DNA of 64,000 nt from positions 1-64,000 of the forward strand of contig CAZIKK010000004.1 in assembly GCA_964539975.1 (NCBI GenBank), written 5' to 3'. This stretch comes from 38-11 sp964539975. GTDB lineage: Bacteria > Bacillota > Clostridia > Tissierellales > Dethiosulfatibacteraceae. Position 1 is the stretch's first letter, and each line of letters begins with the position of its first letter. A program made the position numbers and the translations under genes. The notes beneath the pieces were generated by a model. The model ran no database searches, was not told the origin of the DNA, and was given only the letters and a program-made list of their open reading frames with translations. This document shows positions 25,490-33,154 of this stretch, in pieces.

Positions 25490-25518
25490 ATTATAATGAA
25501 GTCATCCTCTTTTGTCAA
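25490..25518 (-). promoter_or_regulatory. Consensus sigma-A promoter of alaS
   Basis: On the minus strand TTGACA (25518-25513), exactly 17 nt, then TATAAT (25495-25490). Both hexamers match consensus fully. The -35 lies within the last codons of mnmA. Confidence 0.8.
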
Positions 25519-26557
25519 TCATACCGCCACCTATCAGCCGATCTCCTTGGTAGCAAACCAAAGATTGTCCCGGTGTCAGTGCTCGTATGGGCTCTAAAAA
25601 AGTGACTTTCAATTCATTTCCTTCCCAAGCGAGGGTTGCAGGAAGTTCTTTTGAGGTGTAGCGTATCTTGCATTGAAAAGTTTCATTAGTCAGATTGATC
25701 TGTTCATCAATGAGGTTGCTGTTGGTTAAGAGACAACTTTGATGCTGTAGAGCCATTTGGTCGCTCAAAGTGATCTCGTTGGTTTCTGAATTGATGTCCA
25801 CTACATAATGAGGGGTTCCCAATGCAATCCCTAGCCCTTTTCGTTGCCCAATGGTGTAGCGATGAATGCCTTTGTGTGAGCCCAAGACTTTTCCTGATGA
25901 GTCTACAAAATTTCCGACTTTGCTCTTGGGGTCAAAATATTGCTCGATAAAAGGAATGTATTGATCATCTTTTATAAAGCAGATCTCTTGACTTTCTTGT
26001 TTATGATAGAGGGCAATGCCTCTGTCTTTTAATAGTTGTCGCGCATTTTCTTTGTCGGCGATATCACCTAAAGGCAGCAACAGTCGAGGCAAATCTTTCT
26101 CTTTTAATTGGTATAGATAATAGCTTTGGTCTTTTTTTTTGTTCGTGGCTTTATGAATCTGATAACCGGCAGAGGTTTTTACTACTTTAGCGTATTGACC
26201 GGAAGCAATGTGATAAATGCCTCTTTTATCGGCCTCTTTTATGAAGTGTTGGTATTTAATGACTTGGTTGCATTTCACACAAGGATTTGGGGTACGGCCG
26301 CTTTCGTATTCTTTGTGAAAATAGGCGATGACTTCTTGTTTGAAAAGATCTCGGATATCCATCACAAAGTGTTCAATACCTAATTGATGCGCCACTTGCT
26401 TGGCATCATTTATTGAGGAGGCCATTTCCTCAAAACGATGCTGAACAAATGTGGTTCCTATTACCTCATAGCCTTTGTCTTGGAGCATAATAGCAGCGGA
26501 GGAACTATCTATCCCCCCGCTCATTCCCAACAAGACTTTGTTGTTTTTAGTGGTCAT
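25502..26557 (-). CDS. mnmA: tRNA-specific 2-thiouridylase MnmA
   Basis: This 351-residue enzyme adds sulfur to C2 of U34 in tRNA-Lys, -Glu and -Gln. The PP-loop LLGMSGGIDSSSAAIML is at the N terminus. The catalytic Cys pair lies in NPCVKCNQ near 95 and QEICFIKD near 195. IGQRKGLGIALGTPHYVV follows in the C-terminal half. The ATG at 26557 has a GAGGA site 11 nt upstream, inside iscU, which it overlaps by 11 nt. It is encoded directly after its sulfur donors IscS and IscU. Confidence 0.95.
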   Translation of the reverse strand: MTTKNNKVLLGMSGGIDSSSAAIMLQDKGYEVIGTTFVQHRFEEMASSINDAKQVAHQLGIEHFVMDIRDLFKQEVIAYFHKEYESGRTPNPCVKCNQVIKYQHFIKEADKRGIYHIASGQYAKVVKTSAGYQIHKATNKKKDQSYYLYQLKEKDLPRLLLPLGDIADKENARQLLKDRGIALYHKQESQEICFIKDDQYIPFIEQYFDPKSKVGNFVDSSGKVLGSHKGIHRYTIGQRKGLGIALGTPHYVVDINSETNEITLSDQMALQHQSCLLTNSNLIDEQINLTNETFQCKIRYTSKELPATLAWEGNELKVTFLEPIRALTPGQSLVCYQGDRLIGGGMIDKRG

Positions 26558-26978
26558 GGTCGTGAACATCCTCATCTGGTTTAAAATCTTCTATTCCTTT
26601 GATGATTTTTCCAGTTTTTTGAGCATAGTCAAACAAAGCGGATTTAACAGCTTGTTCCGCCAATACAGAACAATGCACTTTGACTTTTGGCAAGCCACCT
26701 AAAGCTTCAACCACAGCTTTATTGGTTAGTGACACAGCTTCGTCCACATGCTTTCCTTTTATCAAGACGGTCGCCATGCTTGAAGAGGCAATAGCAGATC
26801 CGCATCCAAAAGTGAGAAATTTCACATCGGTGATGATATCATTCTCATCAATTTTCAAATAGATTTTCATTATATCGCCACATTTGGCGTTGCCTACTTC
26901 CCCAACGCCATCAGCGTTTTCAATTTCTCCTACATTGCGTGGATTTTTAAAATGATCCATGACTTGTTCTGTATACAT
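26547..26978 (-). CDS. iscU: Fe-S cluster scaffold IscU/NifU-like
   Basis: This 143-residue scaffold has the three ligand Cys in AKCGDIMK (about 34), TFGCGSAIASSS (about 60) and KVHCSVLAE (about 103), with Asp in the first motif. It assembles Fe-S clusters with IscS. The tail adds an acidic, His-rich stretch (DEDVHDHDH), not part of the canonical fold, that may bind metal. It follows iscS by 1 bp and overlaps mnmA. The family includes NifU-type clostridial scaffolds; IscU is the better name given IscR and IscS upstream. Confidence 0.93.
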   Translation of the reverse strand: MYTEQVMDHFKNPRNVGEIENADGVGEVGNAKCGDIMKIYLKIDENDIITDVKFLTFGCGSAIASSSMATVLIKGKHVDEAVSLTNKAVVEALGGLPKVKVHCSVLAEQAVKSALFDYAQKTGKIIKGIEDFKPDEDVHDHDH

Positions 26979-26979
26979 T

Positions 26980-28146
26980 TTATTTCCTCCTGTTATATAA
27001 AGGTGACATTTGTCTTAATCGATTGACGACACTTTTTAAAGCTTCTATGGTTTTATCTACTTCTTCTTCTGTGTTGTAGACGGATAAGCTCAACCTTAGT
27101 GATCCATGGGCAATTTCGTGAGGCAACCCGATGGCCATAAGCACATGTGAAGGATCTAAAGCACCTGATGTGCATGCTGAACCACTTGAAGCGGCAACGC
27201 CTTCCATATCCAGATATAGAAGCAATGATTCTCCTTCGATAAACTCAAACGAGACATTTACATTGCCGGGAAGTCGGTTGGTAGGGTGGCCGTTTAATCT
27301 CACATGATCGATGACTTTTGGTATTTGCTCTATGAATCGATCTCTCAATGCCATGACTTTTTCAGTATGAGCAGCGAGATTTTGATAGGCTATTTCTGAT
27401 GCCTTGGCAAATCCTTGAATGCCTGGCACGTTTTCTGTTCCCGCTCTTTTTTTCTTTTCTTGGGCGCCTCCATGAATCAAATTGTCAATACGGATACCCT
27501 TGCGAATATACAGCAAACCTACCCCTTTTGGGCCATGAATCTTATGGGCGGAGGCAGACAACAAATCAATATTCATAGCGGTGACATCTATGGGAATGTG
27601 TCCAAAAGCTTGAACGGCATCTGTGTGTAACAACACGCCTTTTTCTCGAGTGATTTGGCCAATTTCTTCAATAGGCTGGATGGTTCCGATTTCGTTGTTT
27701 GCCATCATGATGGTTACCAAGATGGTGTCTTCTGTTATGGCATTTTGCACGTCTTTAGGATTGACCATTCCTTCTGAATCGACCTCTAAATACGTGACTT
27801 TAAAGCCATTCTTTTCCAAGTATTCACAAGTATGCAAGACCGCGTGATGTTCAATTTTTGAAGTGATGATGTGGTTTCCTTTGTTTCTATTGGCATAAGC
27901 GACACCTTTGATAGCCCAATTGTCTGATTCTGATCCGCCGCCTGTGAAGTACAACTCATCTGGTTGTGCTTGAATAACGGGGGCGATGGCTGCTCTTGCT
28001 TCTTCAAGAGCTTTTTGGGCTGTCTGTCCAAAATGGTAGATGCTGGAAGGATTCCCATATGTTTGTGTAAAATATGGTTGCATGGCATCAGCCACTTCTT
28101 GGTGGACTTGTGTGGTTGCTGCATTGTCTAAATAGATCATTTTCAT
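26980..28146 (-). CDS. iscS: Cysteine desulfurase IscS/NifS
   Basis: This 388-residue PLP enzyme releases sulfur from Cys. DNAATTQVHQEV is at the N terminus, the PLP Lys lies in SASAHKIHGPKGVG near 202, and the catalytic Cys in SSGSACTSGALDPSHVL near 325. The ATG overlaps the iscR stop by 4 nt (ATGA), after AGGAGG. It supplies sulfur to IscU and, with MnmA next in the operon, to tRNA thiolation. Confidence 0.96.
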   Translation of the reverse strand: MKMIYLDNAATTQVHQEVADAMQPYFTQTYGNPSSIYHFGQTAQKALEEARAAIAPVIQAQPDELYFTGGGSESDNWAIKGVAYANRNKGNHIITSKIEHHAVLHTCEYLEKNGFKVTYLEVDSEGMVNPKDVQNAITEDTILVTIMMANNEIGTIQPIEEIGQITREKGVLLHTDAVQAFGHIPIDVTAMNIDLLSASAHKIHGPKGVGLLYIRKGIRIDNLIHGGAQEKKKRAGTENVPGIQGFAKASEIAYQNLAAHTEKVMALRDRFIEQIPKVIDHVRLNGHPTNRLPGNVNVSFEFIEGESLLLYLDMEGVAASSGSACTSGALDPSHVLMAIGLPHEIAHGSLRLSLSVYNTEEEVDKTIEALKSVVNRLRQMSPLYNRRK

Positions 28147-28565
28147 GGTCTGTTAACCTCCTGCTGATTTTGTTTGACCATATCTATAAGATAGGTTTTG
28201 TCGATTACATCATTGATTCCGGATTCTATTTTTTCAAAAATGACTCGAGTCGCACAAATGGATTCTCTGGAACAGCTTTCTCCAGTCAAGCATTCTGAAG
28301 GGGTGATCTCTCCTTCTAAAGCTCTCAGGATCATACCCACTGTAATTTCTTCTGGTGGTCTAGCCAATAAATAACCCCCATTGACTCCCCGAACCGTATT
28401 GATGTATCCCTGTTTTCTTAATTTGGCCAGCAGTTGCTCCAAATAATTTTCTGAGATACTGTATTTAGTTGAAATGGTTTTTAAGCTTATGGGTCCGTCT
28501 CCATAATTTAATGCCAATTCAAAGGCAGCTTTTAGACCATATCGTCCTTTTGTGGATAATATCAT
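28143..28565 (-). CDS. iscR: Rrf2 family Fe-S regulator IscR
   Basis: This 140-residue winged-helix protein begins MILSTKGRYGLKAAFELAL, then GYINTVRGVNGGYLLARPPE. The three [2Fe-2S] Cys lie in ECLTGESCSRESIC near 89-102 (C-x5-C-x5-C), so it should be cluster-sensing IscR, not CymR, which lacks them. The ATG at 28565 follows GAGGTG by 6 nt; the in-frame GTG at 28574 is inside that site. An IscR type 1 operator covers its promoter, so it should repress its own operon when clusters are plentiful. Confidence 0.92.
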   Translation of the reverse strand: MILSTKGRYGLKAAFELALNYGDGPISLKTISTKYSISENYLEQLLAKLRKQGYINTVRGVNGGYLLARPPEEITVGMILRALEGEITPSECLTGESCSRESICATRVIFEKIESGINDVIDKTYLIDMVKQNQQEVNRP

Positions 28566-28611
28566 GTGTTTCACCTCAAATCCCTACTAAAATGATAGTG
28601 TATTCTCAACA

Positions 28612-28640
28612 AGTATAATATACCCGACTAATCTTGTCAA
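28612..28640 (-). promoter_or_regulatory. Sigma-A promoter of the isc operon
   Basis: On the minus strand TTGACA (28640-28635), 17 nt, then TATACT (28617-28612). The -35 is consensus and the -10 matches five of six. It lies about 50 bp before iscR. Confidence 0.75.
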
Positions 28641-28644
28641 CTAT
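28620..28644 (-). promoter_or_regulatory. IscR type 1 operator
   Basis: The 25 bases match the E. coli IscR type 1 consensus (half-sites ATASYYGACTRWWW and YAGTCRRSTAT) at 23 of 25 positions on the plus strand: ATACCCGACTAATC then TTGTCAACTAT. The site covers the -35 and most of the spacer of the isc promoter, so bound IscR should block RNA polymerase. Confidence 0.75.
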
Positions 28645-28657
28645 CAATGTGTTTACA

Positions 28658-28682
28658 TAAAAAAACCACGTCACCGTGGTTT
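28658..28682 (-). terminator. Rho-independent terminator after the 28694 gene
   Basis: An 8-bp stem, AAACCACG with CGTGGTTT, has a 4-nt loop and is followed on the minus strand by a T tract. It lies 11 bp after the stop of the hypothetical gene and insulates the isc promoter from it. Confidence 0.85.
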
Positions 28683-28693
28683 GAACCGTATCA

Positions 28694-29191
28694 CTAGTTG
28701 ATGTAGAAATCTTCCTCAAGAAATTCTATGAGGCCAAATTCCATTTGTAGCAACTTCAGCTTTGCCTCGTATTCTTCAAAAGCAATCTCATCATTGCGCA
28801 ACATGGTATCCAAAACGCGCTTGCCTCCATCATACAGGTACAGTTCCTTGCTAGGCCAGACAATATTTCTGCCAGCTTCTTTTTGAATGGTTTTTTCCAA
28901 TGAAACTTTCAATTCATTCTCATTGACTTGATGGCTTGAACCAAGTAGATAGATGTTTTTTAGGCTAATAGATAAATCGTTGCAAACTAGTCGACATTGC
29001 TTTAAAAACTTCAAATGGTCCGGTGTGATTTCCATCATATAATCGTCAAATAAAAAATGTTCTTCAATTTGATTGTTGTATTCGATTACCAGATGGTAGC
29101 TGCCCTCTATGGTTGAACTTTTAAGTTTTTCATAAATCAAATCGATGGAAGCTGATTGGGAAAAGTCTCTAAAATCAATATAGAATGTCAT
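28694..29191 (-). CDS. Uncharacterised protein coupled to rarA
   Basis: I do not recognise this 165-residue protein. It has no signal peptide, membrane helix or Cys pair, so it should be cytosolic. It starts MTFYIDFRDFSQSASIDLIY, is acidic, and ends with a helical, Glu-rich stretch (EEYEAKLKLLQMEFGLIEFL). A central WPSKELYLYDGGKRVLDTML segment looks structured. It overlaps rarA by 4 nt (ATGA type) and is followed by a terminator, so it is the last gene of that unit and translationally coupled. Function unknown. Confidence 0.75.
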   Translation of the reverse strand: MTFYIDFRDFSQSASIDLIYEKLKSSTIEGSYHLVIEYNNQIEEHFLFDDYMMEITPDHLKFLKQCRLVCNDLSISLKNIYLLGSSHQVNENELKVSLEKTIQKEAGRNIVWPSKELYLYDGGKRVLDTMLRNDEIAFEEYEAKLKLLQMEFGLIEFLEEDFYIN

Positions 29192-30507
29192 ATTTCCTCC
29201 TCTGTATCCAATTTCTTTATAAAATCCAAATAACGGTTGATATTTTTTTCATATCCAACGTGTTTAGGATTATATAGCTTTTCACCGTTAAAATCAAGTG
29301 GAAAATAGTTTTGGGATACATACCCATAAGGATAATGGTGAGGATACAGATAACCTAAGCCGTGTCCTAGCTTGGATGCTGACTGATAGCTTTTGTCTTT
29401 AAGATGGTTGGGCACTTCAGGGTTATAATGATTCAACAATTCCATCGTCTTATTGATGGCTTCATAAGCCGCATTGCTTTTTGGCGCGCATGCGATGTAG
29501 ACGGTTGCTTGAGCCAAAGGAATTCTGCCTTCGGGCATGCCAATAACATGAACTGCATTGAAACAATTCATGGCAACATTCAAGGCATGCGGGTCTGCGT
29601 TACCTACATCTTCCGATGCAGCGATTACGAGTCTTCTTGCAATGAATTTAGGATCTTCGCCTGATTTGATCATTTTACCCAACCAAATTAAGGCAGCATC
29701 AGGATCGGAACCTCTTAAACTTTTTATAAAGGCAGAGGCCACATCATAATGCTTGTCTCCAGATTTATCGTAGTAAGCGGTTTTATTTTGAATGCTCTCT
29801 CTGGCATCATTGATCGCTATATGATGAGAGTTTGTTGTTAGAACAGCCAATTCCAATGCATTTAGTGCTTTTCGAGCATCGCCTCCGCTGTAGTCTGCCA
29901 TTAGCTGTATGGCATCTTCGTCTACTGCCAGATCGATTTTGGCCTCTTGAGCCAAAACACCATCAATAGCACGGTGAAGAATGGTTGCCACATCTTCTGT
30001 GGTCAAAGCTTTTAACTCAAATATCATGGAACGGGACAGCAAAGCGTTATTTACTTCAAAATAGGGGTTTTCGGTGGTGGCTCCAATTAGGATGATGGTG
30101 CCATTCTCAACATAAGGCAACAAGGCATCTTGTTGGGTTTTATTGAATCGATGGATCTCATCAATAAAAACAATGGTTTGTCGACTGTATAAAGAAATCT
30201 GCTGAATAGCGTCTTTAACCGCTTCTTTAATGTCTTTGATACCTGAAGTTACAGCGTTTAATGTCTCAAATCGTTTTTTAGTCATCTGTGCGATGATGCG
30301 AGCCAACGTGGTCTTTCCAGTCCCAGGCGGCCCGTAAAGAATGATGGAGCTTAAACGGTCAGCCATGATGGCTCTTCGAAGCATTTTGCCTTCTGAAAGG
30401 ATATGAGATTGTCCAACAAAATCATCTAGGTGTTGGGGGCGCATTTTTTCAGCCAAAGGACTGTTATCTTTAAGAAAAGCATCGTATTGACGGCTAAATA
30501 GATTCAT
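29188..30507 (-). CDS. rarA: Replication-associated recombination protein RarA (MgsA, AAA ATPase)
   Basis: This 439-residue AAA+ ATPase has MRPQHLDDFVGQSHILSEGK near 22, Walker A YGPPGTGKTTLA near 59, Walker B IVFIDEIHRFNKTQQDALLP near 112 and the sensor GATTENPYFEVN. The C-terminal tetramerisation part includes YLYPHHYPYGYVSQNYFP. RarA acts at stalled replication forks. It follows glyA by 30 bp behind GGGGAG. The small unknown gene after it is coupled. Confidence 0.94.
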   Translation of the reverse strand: MNLFSRQYDAFLKDNSPLAEKMRPQHLDDFVGQSHILSEGKMLRRAIMADRLSSIILYGPPGTGKTTLARIIAQMTKKRFETLNAVTSGIKDIKEAVKDAIQQISLYSRQTIVFIDEIHRFNKTQQDALLPYVENGTIILIGATTENPYFEVNNALLSRSMIFELKALTTEDVATILHRAIDGVLAQEAKIDLAVDEDAIQLMADYSGGDARKALNALELAVLTTNSHHIAINDARESIQNKTAYYDKSGDKHYDVASAFIKSLRGSDPDAALIWLGKMIKSGEDPKFIARRLVIAASEDVGNADPHALNVAMNCFNAVHVIGMPEGRIPLAQATVYIACAPKSNAAYEAINKTMELLNHYNPEVPNHLKDKSYQSASKLGHGLGYLYPHHYPYGYVSQNYFPLDFNGEKLYNPKHVGYEKNINRYLDFIKKLDTEEEI

Positions 30508-30537
30508 ATTGGCGCTCCCCTTTCAAATTATAGTGAA

Positions 30538-31761
30538 TTAGTCTTTGTAAACGTCCATTAGTTTGGCGACGCGATTGACTAATTCTGACTGCGGTTGTGT
30601 TTGTAATATGCCGTGGTTCATAATATCGGCAATTTCAGCCATGTCTGACTCTTGTAGACCCATAGATGTAATAGCAGGCGTGCCTATGCGGATGCCGCTT
30701 GTAACAAAAGGACTTTCCGGATCATTAGGAATGGTGTTTTTGTTGACTGTAATGTTGATTTCATCCAATCTTTTCTCAGCTACTTTCCCGGTTACGTCTT
30801 TGTTTCTTACATCCAACAAAATCAAATGGTTGTCTGTCCCGTCGGATACTAACCGAAACCCTTTCTTCTTTAACTGAACGGCTAATTCTGTTGCATTCTT
30901 TAGAATTTGTTTTTGATAAGCAATGAAACTGTCTTCTAGTGCTTCTTTGAAACAGACCGCTTTGGCAGCGATAACATGCATCAAAGGGCCTCCTTGTATA
31001 CCTGGGAAAATGGCTTTGTCTACCGCCTTGGCATGTTCCTTTTTACATAGAATGGCACCCCCTCTAGGCCCTCTAAGTGTTTTGTGAGTAGTTGTCGTAA
31101 CAAAGTCCGCATAAGGAACGGGACTTGGATGAAGACCTGCTGCTATCAAACCAGCAATATGTGCCATATCTACCATTAAGTAAGCACCCACTTCATCTGC
31201 TATTTCTTTGAATTTAGAAAAGTCGATGATTCTAGAATAGGCACTAGCACCGGCTACAATCATTTTAGGTTTTTCTTTATGGGCAATCTCTCTGACTTTT
31301 TCATAATCTAAGGTTTCTGTCTTTGGATCAACCCCATAAGGAATAATTTCAAAATATTTGCCTGAAATATTGACAGGACTTCCGTGGGTCAAATGCCCAC
31401 CCTCTGAAAGGTTCATTCCCATTATTTTATCTCCAGGATCCAGGACGGCAAAATAGACGCCTAAGTTTGCGTTTGCGCCAGAATGGGGTTGAACATTGGC
31501 GTGTTCAGCTTTGAATAATTCTTTCAATCGATCAATCGCCAAAGTTTCTGCTTCATCTACAAATTCGCAACCCCCATAATAGCGTCTGCCTGGATATCCT
31601 TCGGCATACTTATTGGTCAATTGGCTACCCATTGCTTCCAAAACAGCCATAGATACCACATTTTCGGAGGCAATCAGCTCCAGATTTCTGTGCTGCCTAG
31701 CAATTTCTCTCTGGATGGTTTCATAGATCTCATAATCTTTTTGCTTTAAATTTTCAAACAT
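30538..31761 (-). CDS. glyA: Serine hydroxymethyltransferase
   Basis: This 407-residue PLP enzyme interconverts serine and glycine with tetrahydrofolate. Motifs include NLELIASENVVS near 25, NKYAEGYPGRRYYGGCEFVD near 52, DMAHIAGLIAAGLHPSPVPY near 200 and the PLP Lys in TTTHKTLRGPRGG. The ATG at 31761 follows AAGGAG; an in-frame codon 114 bp upstream would add an unrelated N-terminal tail overlapping csoR and was rejected. It is 10 bp after the CsoR-like gene. Confidence 0.96.
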   Translation of the reverse strand: MFENLKQKDYEIYETIQREIARQHRNLELIASENVVSMAVLEAMGSQLTNKYAEGYPGRRYYGGCEFVDEAETLAIDRLKELFKAEHANVQPHSGANANLGVYFAVLDPGDKIMGMNLSEGGHLTHGSPVNISGKYFEIIPYGVDPKTETLDYEKVREIAHKEKPKMIVAGASAYSRIIDFSKFKEIADEVGAYLMVDMAHIAGLIAAGLHPSPVPYADFVTTTTHKTLRGPRGGAILCKKEHAKAVDKAIFPGIQGGPLMHVIAAKAVCFKEALEDSFIAYQKQILKNATELAVQLKKKGFRLVSDGTDNHLILLDVRNKDVTGKVAEKRLDEINITVNKNTIPNDPESPFVTSGIRIGTPAITSMGLQESDMAEIADIMNHGILQTQPQSELVNRVAKLMDVYKD

Positions 31762-31771
31762 CCCATTCTCC

Positions 31772-32032
31772 TTATTTGTTGTATTTGATGATAATTGACA
31801 AAAGTTCTTCCAAGGCTTGGTCTGAATCCACCTCGTCCATCCTCTCCTTGATGCAATTTTTGGCATGGTTTTCAAGAATGATGCCGCTCACTTTGTTAAG
31901 AGCAGATCGGGCTGCAGAAATTTGTGTCAGAATGTCTCCACAGTACTCCCCTTTTTCAATCATCCTTTCAATGCCTTTGACTTGTCCCTCAATGCGTTTC
32001 ATACGGTTCAAAAGTGATTTTCTCGAATCCAT
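31772..32032 (-). CDS. csoR: CsoR/FrmR family metal-sensing repressor
   Basis: This 86-residue all-helical repressor has the fingerprint RMKRIEGQVKGIERMIEKG, then YCGDILTQI and ENHAKNC. The Cys-His-Cys set (about 31, 56, 60) corresponds to the Cu(I) ligands of CsoR, so copper is the first guess, although related sensors respond to nickel, sulfide or formaldehyde. The second ATG (32032) is 6 nt from AGGTGG and is preferred over 32038. No copper exporter is adjacent, so its target is unclear. It follows the RseC-like gene closely. Confidence 0.8.
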   Translation of the reverse strand: MDSRKSLLNRMKRIEGQVKGIERMIEKGEYCGDILTQISAARSALNKVSGIILENHAKNCIKERMDEVDSDQALEELLSIIIKYNK

Positions 32033-32034
32033 TT

Positions 32035-32451
32035 TCATCCACCTCTGTACGGCGTTATTTTTTCGATCATTTTTGTTTTCTTGAATAGAAATCGATCAAG
32101 CAAACGTAATAAAAAGAAGGAAACACTTAAAGATAGAACACCTGCAATTGCTGAAAAAGCGTCTTTTTGACTGTCGGGGGCCAGCTGATATACCAATAGA
32201 ATGGTCCCTACCATGACCAACAAAGGAATGCCATAAGCTATTGCAGAAAAAGCCAGTATGTTTTGATCTTTGGTGGTGACTTCTAATAATTGGCCAAGTT
32301 CATACTCTTGGTTGGTCACCTCGATAAAATGTCCTTTTTCAGTACAGTGACTGCCACAGGAGGCGCAGTTCTCTCCACAAGCAGAGGCTCTTGCAACTTT
32401 TATGGTAGCTATATTGTTTTCAATTTTGACGACTTGCGCAATTTTGTTCAT
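32035..32451 (-). CDS. SoxR-reducing system protein RseC family
   Basis: This 138-residue protein has an N-terminal beta domain with the Cys cluster ACGENCASCGSHC (about 24-36) and two membrane helices (about 66-86 and 98-116). The layout is that of RseC/MucC proteins, which in E. coli help reduce SoxR and act with the Rnf/Rsx complex. In Clostridia the job is uncertain, perhaps redox or Fe-S linked. It lies 4 bp after tcdA and next to csoR. Confidence 0.82.
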   Translation of the reverse strand: MNKIAQVVKIENNIATIKVARASACGENCASCGSHCTEKGHFIEVTNQEYELGQLLEVTTKDQNILAFSAIAYGIPLLVMVGTILLVYQLAPDSQKDAFSAIAGVLSLSVSFFLLRLLDRFLFKKTKMIEKITPYRGG

Positions 32452-32455
32452 TCTA

Positions 32456-33145
32456 TCAATCCTTTTCCATTATTTCATGTACCACATGTGAGGCCAGCAA
32501 TAGACCAGCCGATGCCGGTACAAAAGCGTTGCTTCCTATGGCCGTTCCATGTTGTTTTTTTGAAGGCAATTCCTTTGAGAATACAACCATGTGCTTGGAA
32601 ATGCCTGCTGATTTCAATTCTTTTCTCAACCGCTTGGCCATAGGACAGTTATATGTTTTTGAAATATCAGCGATTTCAAAGGCTTGTGGGTTTTTTCTAA
32701 AGCCTGTTCCCATGCAACTTATAATGGGCAGGTTGTGTTGGTGACAGTAACTAATCAGTGACCGTTTGGCCTGTATGTCATCGATAGCATCGATGACGTA
32801 ATCCACCGAAGCTTCACTGAGCAAATTCGGGATATTTTCATCGGTTAAACGTATCTGATGAGAAGTGACGATTAATGGGGGATGAATCTCATTTAGCGCT
32901 TCTGACAAGACTTTTGTTTTAGGCTGTCCCAGTGTAGGGTGAGTTGCATATAATTGTCGATTCAAGTTAGTCATTTCATAGCAATCAAAGTCAATCAAAG
33001 TAATGTGACCGACAAATGATCGCGCGATAGCCTCAGCACTGTAACTGCCCACACCCCCTAAGCCTGCAATTAAAACATGGGCTTTTCTGAGTTTGTCTAC
33101 TTTCTCTTTTCCATAAATAATTTCCAATCGATCCCAAGGGTTCAT
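32456..33145 (-). CDS. tcdA: tRNA threonylcarbamoyladenosine dehydratase TcdA
   Basis: This 229-residue E1-like enzyme has the ATP-binding motif VLIAGLGGVGSYSAEAIARS near 25 and the LIDFDCYEMTNLNRQ motif near 52, plus DYVIDAIDDIQAKRSLI. TcdA (CsdL/YgdL) cyclises t6A37 to ct6A in tRNAs. The t6A-forming genes tsaB, tsaD and tsaE are at the far end of this window. It follows aspS by 9 bp. Confidence 0.9.
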   Translation of the reverse strand: MNPWDRLEIIYGKEKVDKLRKAHVLIAGLGGVGSYSAEAIARSFVGHITLIDFDCYEMTNLNRQLYATHPTLGQPKTKVLSEALNEIHPPLIVTSHQIRLTDENIPNLLSEASVDYVIDAIDDIQAKRSLISYCHQHNLPIISCMGTGFRKNPQAFEIADISKTYNCPMAKRLRKELKSAGISKHMVVFSKELPSKKQHGTAIGSNAFVPASAGLLLASHVVHEIMEKD

Positions 33146-33154
33146 CGCTTAATC

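Noticed and set aside
25442..25501. T-box riboswitch before alaS
   Set aside because: The gap to mnmA is only about 60 bp, far too short for a T-box, and no T-box core sequence is seen.
31762..31875. N-terminal extension of glyA
   Set aside because: It overlaps csoR out of frame, has no similarity to the enzyme and precedes the clear AAGGAG site.
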